This document shows positions 43,227 to 50,123 of a stretch of DNA of 64,000 nt, piece by piece (the stretch's first letter is position 1; the number at the start of each line of letters is the position of its first letter). The position numbers and the translations under genes are program-made. The notes under the pieces were generated by a model, which worked only from the letters and a program-made list of their open reading frames with translations, had not been told where the DNA came from and searched no databases. Source of the DNA: Mycolicibacterium vulneris (GTDB lineage Bacteria > Actinomycetota > Actinomycetes > Mycobacteriales > Mycobacteriaceae); contig NZ_NCXM01000005.1 in NCBI RefSeq assembly GCF_002104765.1, positions 124,001-188,000 on the forward strand. Reading direction: 5' to 3'.

Positions 43227-43852
43227 CGCGTTCCTTGGTCCCAGGCCCGAAGCAGATCGTCGGTGCTGGTGATCGTGGCCAGCAGCGACAGGGTGTTGGC
43301 GATCATCGCTGCACCATAGTCGGCGGGCACGCCGGCAACAGCGTCGCGGGGGACGACCACCCGGTAGGCGGCATTGACGGCATCCATGACGAGGTTGGGA
43401 ATCGCGATGTTCAGCGAAACACCCACCACGACAATGGTCGACACCCCGAGATTGCGCAGCACCACGTCCAGGTCCGTGCCGCCCATCGGGCCCACGCCGT
43501 GCCACCGGCGCAACACCAAATCCGAAGGCTCCGGCCCTAATTCGGGCAGCAGTTCCGCACCCGGCGTGCCGGGCGTGATGTCCACCTTGTTGCCGCCGCC
43601 CATCGCGAAGATCTTCGCGTTGTGGTTGGAGCCCAGCCCGTCGGGCCGCCGCTGCACCAGGCAGTGCACGACCCGCACCCCGGCCGCCCGGGCCGCGGGC
43701 AGCAGACGCGCGATGTTGGGCAGCGTCTCGCGGCGGGCCTCCTCGGCGAGCATCGCCAGTCCCGCGTCGGGACCCATCACCGCGCCCTGGCACTCCTGGG
43801 TGATGATCGCGGTGTGCTCGGGTGCGGCCAGTCCGGCCAGTCGGTCCGTCAT
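43223..43852 (-). CDS. Isochorismatase-family hydrolase-like protein without the usual Cys
   Basis: The 209-residue protein has the isochorismatase fold pattern: a first strand ending Ile-Ile-Thr-Gln-Glu-Cys-Gln, Val-Arg-Val-Val-His-Cys, and the later Val-Val-Val-Gly-Val-Ser-Leu-Asn-Ile-Ala followed by Asp-Ala. In cysteine hydrolases this last segment carries the nucleophile Cys; here none is present, and the first Asp is Thr. It may be a non-cysteine hydrolase or a changed function. ATGA overlaps join it to the Rieske gene upstream and the thioesterase remnant downstream. Confidence 0.8.
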   Translation of the reverse strand: MTDRLAGLAAPEHTAIITQECQGAVMGPDAGLAMLAEEARRETLPNIARLLPAARAAGVRVVHCLVQRRPDGLGSNHNAKIFAMGGGNKVDITPGTPGAELLPELGPEPSDLVLRRWHGVGPMGGTDLDVVLRNLGVSTIVVVGVSLNIAIPNLVMDAVNAAYRVVVPRDAVAGVPADYGAAMIANTLSLLATITSTDDLLRAWDQGTR

Positions 43853-44856
43853 GCGGGGGCGTCCACCGGGGCGACGTCATAGAACTGCGTCGCCCACTTC
43901 CGCAGCGCCATATAGCCTTTCGCGTCGACTTTCGACAACGCGGGGTGTTCCACGTACTTCTGGTAGCGCCAGATCTGCAGATCGTCGAACACGGTGGACA
44001 GGAATTGTTTCTCGATGACGTCGCGCAGTTTGCCTTCGGGAACATCCGCGGTATCGCCCGGGAGCCGCGGCCACCAGATCGAGTAGAAAAGGTCCGAGCA
44101 TTCGTCGTCGACCGGTGTGCAGGTGAAGATCAGCCGATGGTTCTGCGCGCCCTCGAAGACGCTGATCGCTCCGCCGAGACCGAACAGGTGGCTGTGGAAC
44201 CGCAGCGCCAGGTCCTCGGGGTTGTCACTGCCCGCGTCCGGCCAGCCGGCGACGAACTGCCATTCCTGATCGACGATCTTCCAGTCCAGCACCCTGGGCG
44301 TCACGGTGGCGTGGTGCACGTATTCGAAATGCGCGCTGTCGGGGGCATTCTCGGCGACGATCTGCGGATGCACCGGTTCGCGCTCCGCGCGCCGGGAGAA
44401 CTCCGGGTACGCCCGGTAATAGGCCGCCGGGTCCGTCTCGAACTGCGGGAACTTGTGAAAGATGTCCGGCATCTCCCATTGCCGCTCCTTGCCGTCCGGG
44501 TGGTGCCAGACGAACACGCAGTCGTACTGCTCCTGCACGGGAAACACCTTGAGACGGAGCCCGCGGTTGGGCCGGTCCGGCTGGTAGGGGATGTATCGGT
44601 TGGTGCCGTCCGGACCCCAGCGCCAGCCGTGGAAGGGGCACTCGACGCAGTCGCCGACCACCTTGCCGCCGTGACCGATGTGCGCGCCCAGGTGTTTGCA
44701 ATGTGCTTCCAAGACGTGCAGCTCGCCCTGCTCATCCCGGTAGGCCACCAGATCCTCACCGAAATAGTGCAGCGGCCGAACCTCGCCGACGGGAAACTCT
44801 GGAGACCAGCCGACCATGAACCAGCCGGTGACTTTCCAGGTGAATGGGACTTTCAC
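43849..44856 (-). CDS. Rieske non-haem iron oxygenase (KshA-like)
   Basis: This 335-residue terminal oxygenase has the Rieske [2Fe-2S] motif C53-x-H55 and C73-x2-H76, and the mononuclear iron site N170, D173, H176, H181 in the catalytic domain. The length and single-subunit form match the KshA branch that hydroxylates steroid rings. A reductase partner is not encoded nearby. GTG 44856 follows AGAGGC. Motif site f lies 26 bp upstream. It heads an operon with isochorismatase-like, thioesterase remnant and FadD19-like genes, which strengthens the idea of a polycyclic substrate. Confidence 0.9.
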   Translation of the reverse strand: MKVPFTWKVTGWFMVGWSPEFPVGEVRPLHYFGEDLVAYRDEQGELHVLEAHCKHLGAHIGHGGKVVGDCVECPFHGWRWGPDGTNRYIPYQPDRPNRGLRLKVFPVQEQYDCVFVWHHPDGKERQWEMPDIFHKFPQFETDPAAYYRAYPEFSRRAEREPVHPQIVAENAPDSAHFEYVHHATVTPRVLDWKIVDQEWQFVAGWPDAGSDNPEDLALRFHSHLFGLGGAISVFEGAQNHRLIFTCTPVDDECSDLFYSIWWPRLPGDTADVPEGKLRDVIEKQFLSTVFDDLQIWRYQKYVEHPALSKVDAKGYMALRKWATQFYDVAPVDAPA

Positions 44857-44881
44857 GCGAAGCCTCTCGATTCCTGATAGA

Positions 44882-44900
44882 TACTAAGTCCGTTACAGTA
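44882..44900 (+). promoter_or_regulatory. Shared 19-bp operator-like motif, site f
   Basis: TACTAAGTCCGTTACAGTA agrees with the 40308 palindrome at 12 of 19 positions, with an intact TTACAGTA half. It lies 26 bp from the Rieske oxygenase start and just before the remnant of a rightward gene, so it may once have served both directions. Confidence 0.55.
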
Positions 44901-44968
44901 TAGATTTCAGCAGTCAGGTCCGTAAGCGGCAAGGGAGTGCGACGACTGAGGCGCTGACGAGTTGGTAG

Positions 44969-45106
44969 CGCAACTCCTGGTACAACGGCGGAAACGTGCC
45001 CGGTAAGAAACGGATGTACATGGGTAATACCGGCGGAATACCCGAATACCGGCGCCGCTGCGACGAAATCGCGGCCGGCGGATACACCGGTTTCAAACTG
45101 GCATAG
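44969..45106 (+). pseudogene. C-terminal remnant of a Baeyer-Villiger/flavin monooxygenase
   Basis: In the frame ending at TAG 45104-45106 about 45 codons give Asn-Ser-Trp-Tyr-Asn-Gly-Gly-Asn-Val-Pro-Gly-Lys, then Gly-Gly-Ile-Pro-Glu-Tyr-Arg-Arg-Arg-Cys-Asp-Glu and Gly-Tyr-Thr-Gly-Phe. This is the highly conserved C-terminus of cyclohexanone-monooxygenase-type enzymes. An in-frame TAG at 44966-44968 and no recognisable sequence before it show that the rest, some 450-500 codons, is gone. The intact gene would have followed motif site f directly. Confidence 0.75.
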
Positions 45107-45124
45107 CTGGCGAAGGTGAGCGAC

Positions 45125-45556
45125 ATGGCGACGGCGATGAGCGGGCTGGGCCTGGCTAGAGATGTGGTCCGTGAATTGCAGGTCGACGCTGTCGCTCTCT
45201 ACACGCCGATCCTTGGGCTCAACGCGATGATCGCGCGCCACCTAAAGCGGTGGGGCACATCGCGCGAGGGGTTCCGCCAGTTGCTGGAATCCCCTGTCGT
45301 TACCCAGCTGACCTCGGTGATCGACCCGTTGGCGGCCACTCCGTCTCCGCCGCCGGATCGCCGGCTCATCGTCGGGGCGTGGCACGACCGGATGGCGATG
45401 CGCGAGCCCGCCAACGCGTTGCAGGAACGTTGGGGCGGCCAACTGTACTGGTGCGACGGCAGCCACGTCGGGCACATCTTCTCCCGGCGTGTGCAGCGCG
45501 TCACCGATCGATTTCTGCGCGACGTGGCCGCGCGAAAAGCCGTGGTGCCCGACTGA
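45125..45556 (+). pseudogene. C-terminal part of an alpha/beta hydrolase
   Basis: The 143-codon frame contains the late part of an alpha/beta hydrolase: the acid Asp region Val-Gly-Ala-Trp-His-Asp-Arg-Met and the His region Asp-Gly-Ser-His-Val-Gly-His-Ile-Phe. No Gly-x-Ser-x-Gly nucleophile elbow or oxyanion strand precedes them, so the N-terminal half seems missing. ATG 45125 has GAAGG upstream, thus a short polypeptide could still be made. It starts 18 bp after the monooxygenase remnant, suggesting one deletion event affected both. Confidence 0.6.
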
Positions 45557-45773
45557 TGGCAGCCACGTGGACTGCTCGAACGGTGGTCGAGCTCTACAAC
45601 CTCGTCGTGTGGAACGAGCGCAACATCGAGTTGGCCGACGACTTGTTGGCCGACACCGTCATTCGGCACGACGTCGGTGGGGCGCGCACGCCAGCATCGA
45701 GGTGTTCCGCGTCGTCGGCGGCAAAATTACCGAAATTTGGAACTGTGGTTATCAGCAAGGGGTTTGGAATTGA
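45556..45773 (+). pseudogene. SnoaL/NTF2-like protein, internally deleted
   Basis: The start (Thr-Ala-Arg-Thr-Val-Val-Glu-Leu-Tyr-Asn ... Ile-Arg-His-Asp-Val-Gly) is that of a SnoaL-like ketosteroid-isomerase-fold protein of about 125 residues. After some 44 codons the frame is lost, and the family C-terminus (Ser-Ile-Glu-Val-Phe-Arg-Val-Val-Gly-Gly-Lys-Ile-Thr-Glu-Ile-Trp-Asn) appears in another frame, ending at TGA 45771-45773. The middle half is missing. It overlaps the hydrolase remnant stop (TGATG) and the following LLM gene start. Confidence 0.75.
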
Positions 45774-46813
45774 GTGACCGTGTCCTTGACGAGTTGGGCT
45801 TCTACCTGCTGGCCGGGGCGGGCGGTGAGGGACCGGCGACACTGATGGACGAGGCCCGCCGGGGCGAGGAACTCGGCTTCGGCACCGGATTCATCTCCGA
45901 GCGGTGGAATGTCAAAGAGGCGTCGTCTCTGGTCGGGGCGGCCTGCGCGGTGACCAACCGGATGCAAATCGCCACCGCCGCAACCAATCACAACACCCGT
46001 CATCCCCTGATCACCGGGTCGTGGGCGACCACGATGCATCGCCTGTCGGGCGGCCGGTTCACGTTGGGCGTCGGCCGCGGCATCGCCGCGATCTACGGGG
46101 CCTTCGGCATCCCGGCGGTGACGACGGCACAGATGGAGGACTGGGCCCAGGTCATGCGCCGGCTGTGGCACGGCGAGCTGATCTTCAACCACGACGGCCC
46201 GATGGGCAAGTACCCCATCCTGTTCCTCGACCCCGACTTCAACGAGGACATTCGGCTGGCCCTGGTGGCCTTCGGGCCCAATACGCTCGCGCTCGGCGGG
46301 CGCGTGTTCGACGATGTCATCCTGCACACCTATTTCAGGCCGGAGACCTTGCAGCGCAGCGTCAACACTGTGAAGTCGGCGGCGGAGAAGGCCGGCCGCG
46401 ACCCGGACAGCGTGCGGGTGTGGTCGTGCTTCGCCACCGTCGGCGACCACCTACCAGAAGAGCTGCGGCTGAAGAAGACCGTGGCGCGTCTGGCCACCTA
46501 TCTGCAGGGTTACGGCGATCTGCTGGTCAGCACCAACAACTGGGATCCCGCTGTGCTGCAACGGTTCCGAGAGGACCCGGTGGTCACCTCGATCGCGGGC
46601 GGCATCGATCACAAGGGCACGGCCGAGCAAATCGAGCACATCGCGACGCTGATTCCCGACGAATGGCTGGAGCCCTCGGCCACCGGGTCGGCGCAGCAGT
46701 GCGTGGATCGCATCCGCAAGGAATTCGACTACGGGGCCGACGCGGTCATCATGCACGGCGCCACACCCGACGAGCTCGAGCCGATCGTCGCGGCCTACCG
46801 CGCCGCGGATTAG
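45770..46813 (+). CDS. LLM-class (luciferase-like, probably F420-dependent) oxidoreductase
   Basis: This 347-residue TIM-barrel protein has the LLM features Gly-Phe-Gly-Thr-Gly-Phe-Ile-Ser-Glu, Ala-Thr-Ala-Ala-Thr-Asn-His-Asn-Thr-Arg-His-Pro, Leu-Ser-Gly-Gly-Arg-Phe-Thr-Leu-Gly-Val-Gly-Arg-Gly and Ala-Asp-Ala-Val-Ile-Met-His-Gly. In mycobacteria these commonly use F420. TTG 45770 overlaps the SnoaL remnant stop (TTGA) with AGGGG before it; no better start is seen. The gene is intact although the three genes before it are broken. It may reduce or oxidise a ring ketone or alcohol intermediate. Confidence 0.85.
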   Translation: MSDRVLDELGFYLLAGAGGEGPATLMDEARRGEELGFGTGFISERWNVKEASSLVGAACAVTNRMQIATAATNHNTRHPLITGSWATTMHRLSGGRFTLGVGRGIAAIYGAFGIPAVTTAQMEDWAQVMRRLWHGELIFNHDGPMGKYPILFLDPDFNEDIRLALVAFGPNTLALGGRVFDDVILHTYFRPETLQRSVNTVKSAAEKAGRDPDSVRVWSCFATVGDHLPEELRLKKTVARLATYLQGYGDLLVSTNNWDPAVLQRFREDPVVTSIAGGIDHKGTAEQIEHIATLIPDEWLEPSATGSAQQCVDRIRKEFDYGADAVIMHGATPDELEPIVAAYRAAD

Positions 46814-46835
46814 CTTCAGCCGGCAGCCGCGCCAA

Positions 46836-48332
46836 TCACGGCATGATGACGGTCCGGGTGACCGGTTCGGCTGCGGCCTGCCTGCTGGACAGGCCACGCT
46901 TCAGCGAGGCGAGCAGGGCGTCGCGCGTCTCACGAGGATCGATGAGTTCGTCGAACCCCATGTGTTCGGCAGAACGATAGGACGCCTGCAACTCGGCCTC
47001 ACGCAACTTCGCGGTGACGTCCTCGCCCGCGTGCGTCGCACGGCCCAGCGCGGCCGCGCTCATGGCGCCCATCGTCGCGCCGGGGTAGGCGAAGGTCGCG
47101 GACTGGCTGTCGAAACCCAGCAGGGACATGACCATGGAGCCGAACCCGTATGCCTTGCGCAGCGTCACGTGCAGCTTCACCGTGGTGGCCGTGGTTTGGG
47201 CGGCGAACATTCGTGCGCCGGCGCGCAGCACACCGCTGCGCTCGGACCGGCTGCCGGGCAGCATGCCGGGATTGTCGGCGAGGAAGATGAGGGGCAGGTG
47301 GAACGAGTCGGCCACCATGATGAAGTGCGCCGCCTTGTCAGCGGCCGCGGCGTCGATGGAGCCGGCGAGCACCAGCGGCTGGTTGGCCACCACCGCGACC
47401 GGGTGACCACCGAGATGGGCCAGCGCGCAGATGATCGCCTTGCCGTACTGCGGCTGCACCTCGAACCAGTCGGGCCGGTCGAAGACCACGTCGAGCACGG
47501 CGCGCATGTCGTACACGCGGCGGTTGTCGCGGGACACGATGTCGAGCAGCTCCGGCGTCGCACGTGGCTCGGTTTCCTCGTCCTGCGGCAACGATGCGGG
47601 GTACGACCACGCGCTTGGCGGAAAGTAGGATAGGTAGCGCCGGACATCGTCGAGGACCGCCTCGTCGTCGTCGGCGACATTGTGGATCACCCCGCTGGGC
47701 AACGCGACATCCGGCCCGCCGAGGTCCTCCTTCGAAATGTCTTCTCCGGTGGACTCTTTGACGACGGGTGGCCCGGCGGTGAAGATCGCGCCCTGCCTGC
47801 TCATGATCCGGAAGTCGCAGACCGGGGCCACCAGCGCGCCGTGTCCGGCCGACGGCCCGAATACGGCACCGACGGTCGGCACGCGGCCCGAGCACCGCGC
47901 CTGGGCCAGTAGGTCGGTGGGGGTGCGGCCGTAGTGCGCGCCGCCGGGACGAAAACCGGCGCCTTCGAGCAGCATCACCAGCGGGATCTTGTCGCGCAGC
48001 GCCAGTTCGGCGATGCGGTATCGCTTGGAGTTGCCGCCGGGCCCGATGCTGCCCGCCATGGTGGTGAAGTCCTCAGCGCCCAGCATCACCGGTGAACCGT
48101 TGATCTCACCGGAGCCGACGATCAGGCCGTCGGCCGCGATCTCACCACCGACCAGGGTGCCGAGCTCGCGGAATGTGCCCGGGTCGAGGAGGTACTCGAT
48201 TCGCGCGCGGGCGTCGATCTTGCCCTTGTTGCGGTGCTTGTCGAGTCGCTCCGGCCCGCCCATGTCCCGCGCGTGCTGACGGCGCCGCTCGAGATCCTCG
48301 AGCGTTTCTCCCCAATCCTGGGCTTTCGGCAT
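46836..48332 (-). CDS. Acyl-CoA carboxylase carboxyltransferase (beta) subunit
   Basis: The 498-residue protein has the two crotonase-like halves of AccD/PccB carboxyltransferases. The N-terminal half shows Arg-Leu-Asp-Lys-His-Arg and Arg-Ala-Arg-Ile-Glu-Tyr-Leu, and Leu-Glu-Gly-Ala-Gly-Phe-Arg; the C-terminal half shows Asp-Asn-Pro-Gly-Met-Leu-Pro-Gly and Lys-Ala-Tyr-Gly-Phe-Gly-Ser. It would move CO2 from biotin to an acyl-CoA with an alpha subunit encoded elsewhere. No biotin carboxylase is next to it. AGAGGC precedes ATG 48332, and motif site e lies 55 bp upstream. Confidence 0.9.
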   Translation of the reverse strand: MPKAQDWGETLEDLERRRQHARDMGGPERLDKHRNKGKIDARARIEYLLDPGTFRELGTLVGGEIAADGLIVGSGEINGSPVMLGAEDFTTMAGSIGPGGNSKRYRIAELALRDKIPLVMLLEGAGFRPGGAHYGRTPTDLLAQARCSGRVPTVGAVFGPSAGHGALVAPVCDFRIMSRQGAIFTAGPPVVKESTGEDISKEDLGGPDVALPSGVIHNVADDDEAVLDDVRRYLSYFPPSAWSYPASLPQDEETEPRATPELLDIVSRDNRRVYDMRAVLDVVFDRPDWFEVQPQYGKAIICALAHLGGHPVAVVANQPLVLAGSIDAAAADKAAHFIMVADSFHLPLIFLADNPGMLPGSRSERSGVLRAGARMFAAQTTATTVKLHVTLRKAYGFGSMVMSLLGFDSQSATFAYPGATMGAMSAAALGRATHAGEDVTAKLREAELQASYRSAEHMGFDELIDPRETRDALLASLKRGLSSRQAAAEPVTRTVIMP

Positions 48333-48386
48333 GCCTCTGTCCTACCTCATGGAGATGCGTGGCGCGACCAGATTTGTAGGGTCACA

Positions 48387-48405
48387 TACTGGATTGCTTA
48401 CTGTA
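48387..48405 (+). promoter_or_regulatory. Shared 19-bp operator-like motif, site e
   Basis: TACTGGATTGCTTACTGTA agrees with the 40308 palindrome at 14 of 19 positions. It lies between the divergent carboxylase (55 bp) and P450 (71 bp) genes. The reverse complement contains TACAGTA-AGCAAT, like the TACAGTA-GGCAAT of sites a and d. Confidence 0.6.
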
Positions 48406-48475
48406 AAGTTACCCGCATGTCTGACGCCGGTCGTCGAGAGGTCGACGAGGCGTCCCAAATCGAGGAGTCTCACCA

Positions 48476-49711
48476 GTGAGCGCAACGACGATGGACGAGG
48501 CCGCCAAGCTATTGGCGGACCCGTTGGCGTATACCGACGAACGGCGCCTGCACGCGGCTTTGACCCACCTGCGTGCCAACGCTCCGGTGTCGTGGGTGGA
48601 GGTTCCGAACTATCGGCCGTTCTGGGCGATCACCAAACACGCCGACGTCATGGATATCGAACGCGACAACATGCTCTTCACCAACTGGCCGCGACCCGTG
48701 CTGACGACGGCGGAGGGCGACCAGATGCAGGCCGCTGCCGGCGTGCGCACGCTGATCCATCTCGACGATCCGCAACACCGGGTGGTGCGCGCGATCGGCT
48801 CAGACTGGTTCCGCCCAAAGGCGATGCGCGCGTTGAAGATGCGCGTCGACGAGCTGGCGAAGATCTACGTCGACAAGATGATGGCGACCGGCCCCGAATG
48901 TGATTTCGTCCAAGAAGTCGCCGTCAATTACCCGCTCTACGTGATCATGTCGCTGCTGGGCCTGCCCGAGGCCGATTTCCCGCGCATGCTCAAGCTGACC
49001 CAGGAGTTGTTCGGCAGCGACGACTCCGAGTTCAAGCGCGGCAGCACCAACGAGGATCAGCTGCCCGCGCTGCTCGACATGTTCCAGTACTTCAACGGGG
49101 TGACCGCGGCACGCCGCGAGCATCCGACCGAGGATCTCGCTTCGGCGATCGCGAACGCCCGCGTGGACGGCGAACCGCTGTCGGATATCGACACGGTGTC
49201 GTACTACCTGATCGTGGCCACCGCCGGTCACGACACCACCAGCGCGACCATCTCCGGCGGCCTGCAGGCGCTCATCGAAAACCCGGACCAGCTCGATCGC
49301 CTGCGCGACAACCTCGACCTGATGCCGTTGGCCACCGAGGAGATGATCCGCTGGGTCACCCCGGTCAAGGAGTTCATGCGGACCGCCAACGAGGACACCA
49401 CCGTGCGTGGCGTGCCCATCGCCGCCGGGGATTCGGTTCTGCTGTCCTATGTTTCGGCCAACCGTGACGAGGATGTCTTCAACGATCCGTTCCGCTTCGA
49501 CGTCGGTCGCGACCCGAACAAGCACGTCGCCTTCGGTTACGGTGTGCACTTCTGCATGGGTGCGGCGCTCGCGCGCATGGAGGTCAGTAGCTTCTTCTCC
49601 GAGCTGCTGCCCCGGCTCAAATCCGTTGATTTGACCGGTGATCCGGAGCTCGTTGCGACGACTTTCGTCGGCGGCCTCAAGCACCTGCCGGTACGCTACT
49701 CGTTGGCGTGA
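48476..49711 (+). CDS. Cytochrome P450
   Basis: A 411-residue soluble P450. The I-helix reads Ala-Gly-His-Asp-Thr-Thr-Ser-Ala-Thr, the ExxR helix Glu-Glu-Met-Ile-Arg-Trp, and the haem loop Phe-Gly-Tyr-Gly-Val-His-Phe-C360-Met-Gly with the following Ala-Ala-Leu-Ala-Arg. All elements are standard, unlike the Glu variant of the P450 at 39051. GTG 48476 has GAGGAG eight bases upstream. It is alone on its strand under motif site e; hydroxylation of the pathway substrate is likely. No ferredoxin is encoded beside it. Confidence 0.93.
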   Translation: MSATTMDEAAKLLADPLAYTDERRLHAALTHLRANAPVSWVEVPNYRPFWAITKHADVMDIERDNMLFTNWPRPVLTTAEGDQMQAAAGVRTLIHLDDPQHRVVRAIGSDWFRPKAMRALKMRVDELAKIYVDKMMATGPECDFVQEVAVNYPLYVIMSLLGLPEADFPRMLKLTQELFGSDDSEFKRGSTNEDQLPALLDMFQYFNGVTAARREHPTEDLASAIANARVDGEPLSDIDTVSYYLIVATAGHDTTSATISGGLQALIENPDQLDRLRDNLDLMPLATEEMIRWVTPVKEFMRTANEDTTVRGVPIAAGDSVLLSYVSANRDEDVFNDPFRFDVGRDPNKHVAFGYGVHFCMGAALARMEVSSFFSELLPRLKSVDLTGDPELVATTFVGGLKHLPVRYSLA

Positions 49712-50123
49712 CAGTTCGGTCATCGGGTGGGGTCGTCGGTCAAAGCTCACGTCGCGGGCGTGCACCGGCTCGTGGCACTCCCCGCAGCGCAATTCGCCGT
49801 GGATCCAATCGGCACACCCGCGGAGGATGCCCGCACAAGGTGATCGACACGCTTCTCAACTCCCGCGCGACGGTCGTGAACACCTCGAGTTCGTCGCAGA
49901 AATTACTTCCTCGAGTCGGGATCACCGACTTCGACACCACGGTTCAACGCCGACCCGGCATCGCCTACGCGCTCTCCAAAAGTTTTCGGGGTTCCCAAGC
50001 GGTGTTGTTACTGGGTTGGCCTCTTTCACAGTTATTCGAATCTGTCCGCGCGAACCAACGTTCAGCGGATTTTTGTGGTTCAAGGACGGATCTTTGCATG
50101 CGGCCGGGACTTAGCATGCGTGT
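49712..50123. other. 412-bp intergenic region with a possible gene remnant
   Basis: No intact gene is seen. On the minus strand, around 49710-49850, a frame reads Cys-Gly-Glu-Cys-His-Glu-Pro-Val-His-Ala-Arg-Asp-Val, similar to the Cys-x2-Cys end of some HxlR-type regulators, but it has no start and no proper stop, so it may be a degraded end. Two GCATGC sites (50096-50101 and 50114-50119) lie directly before the next gene. Confidence 0.3.

Noticed and set aside
45677..45769. Upstream extension of the LLM oxidoreductase
   Set aside because: The extra 31 codons come from the broken SnoaL-like gene in another frame; TTG 45770 with AGGGG fits better.
48800..49792. Minus-strand gene opposite the P450
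   Set aside because: Antisense to a full P450 with all motifs; only its first residues, outside the P450, looked protein-like.
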